Source: Lepus europaeus | Lineage: Eukaryota; Chordata; Mammalia; Lagomorpha; Leporidae | Length of the DNA stretch: 64,000 nucleotides | Direction: 5' to 3' | NCBI RefSeq assembly: GCF_033115175.1 | Contig: NC_084827.1 | Coordinates: 180,017,601-180,081,600, forward strand | In this document: positions 63,961-64,000 of the stretch, piece by piece | Layout of the letters: the number at the start of each line of letters is the position of its first letter | Numbering within the stretch: the first letter of the stretch is position 1 | Position numbers and translations under genes: made by a program | Notes under the pieces: model-generated | Seen by the model: only the letters and a program-made list of their open reading frames with translations | Database searches by the model: none | What the model was told of the DNA's origin: nothing

Positions 63961-64000
63961 TGCTACTTCTTATTTTATTTTACTTTATTTTTTATTTTGA

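Larger units (their letters stand above)
49457..64000 (-). other. ASB18: ASB18 upstream intron sequence (at least 14.5 kb, continues beyond window)
   Basis: No ankyrin or N-terminal ASB18 exon was recognised between 49457 and the right edge, so the rest of the window is read as intron. It contains two minisatellites, a DNA transposon, L1 pieces on both strands and several SINEs. 54100-56840 and 58290-58940 are unique sequence with no gene that I recognise. A short upstream exon could have been missed. Confidence 0.6.

Overview
This window is mammalian nuclear DNA, almost certainly from a lagomorph (rabbit or a close relative). The main evidence is more than thirty copies of the rabbit C-repeat (CSINE), a tRNA-headed SINE with a pyrimidine tract and a CAAATAAATAAATCTTT-type tail. 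There are also decayed L1 LINEs, old DNA transposons, microsatellites, CpG islands and genes split by GT-AG introns. There are no bacterial or viral operons.

Two protein-coding genes can be supported, both on the minus strand. (1) GBX2 (gastrulation brain homeobox 2) is complete at 13807-15729. It has two coding exons joined by one 888-bp intron and gives a 344-aa protein with an eh1 motif, a polyproline tract and a Gbx homeodomain. Its 3'UTR with poly(A) signal lies at about 13231-13806. Its promoter is a CpG island with a TTTAAA box, a CCAAT box and GC boxes at about 16140-16290. (2) The last three coding exons of ASB18 (ankyrin repeat and SOCS box 18) are at 48952-49456 (ankyrin exon), 32058-32171 and 30571-30756 (SOCS box and stop). 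The 5' exons, about 200 codons, were not found and should lie beyond the right edge. From memory, human 2q37 has the order AGAP1 - GBX2 - ASB18 - IQCA1 - ACKR3 with GBX2 and ASB18 in the same orientation, which supports both calls.

Layout: 1-5 kb is SINE-dense sequence. 5-13 kb is unique sequence with two CpG islands and TAAT-rich islands. 13-17 kb is GBX2 and its promoter. 16.7-27.7 kb is almost free of interspersed repeats and alternates CpG-rich blocks with AT-rich islands full of homeodomain-type motifs; I read it as the GBX2 cis-regulatory domain. 27.7-30.5 kb is a SINE-bearing spacer. 30.5-64 kb is ASB18: its 3' end, a 16.8-kb intron, the ankyrin exon and at least 14.5 kb of further intron. 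The introns hold most of the SINEs, at least three L1 fragments, three DNA-transposon copies and three minisatellites with units of 17, 39 and 54 bp.

I found no operon-like, CRISPR, phage or otherwise unprecedented gene system. The items most worth a second look are the repeat-poor regulatory islands around GBX2, the 17-copy 54-bp array with an internal block duplication, SINEs with perfect target-site duplications, a SINE-borne candidate poly(A) signal for ASB18, and a CRE-plus-TATA-like cluster at 59.55 kb. Exon coordinates come from direct reading of splice sites and reading frames. Repeat and regulatory boundaries are approximate, usually within 5-20 bp.
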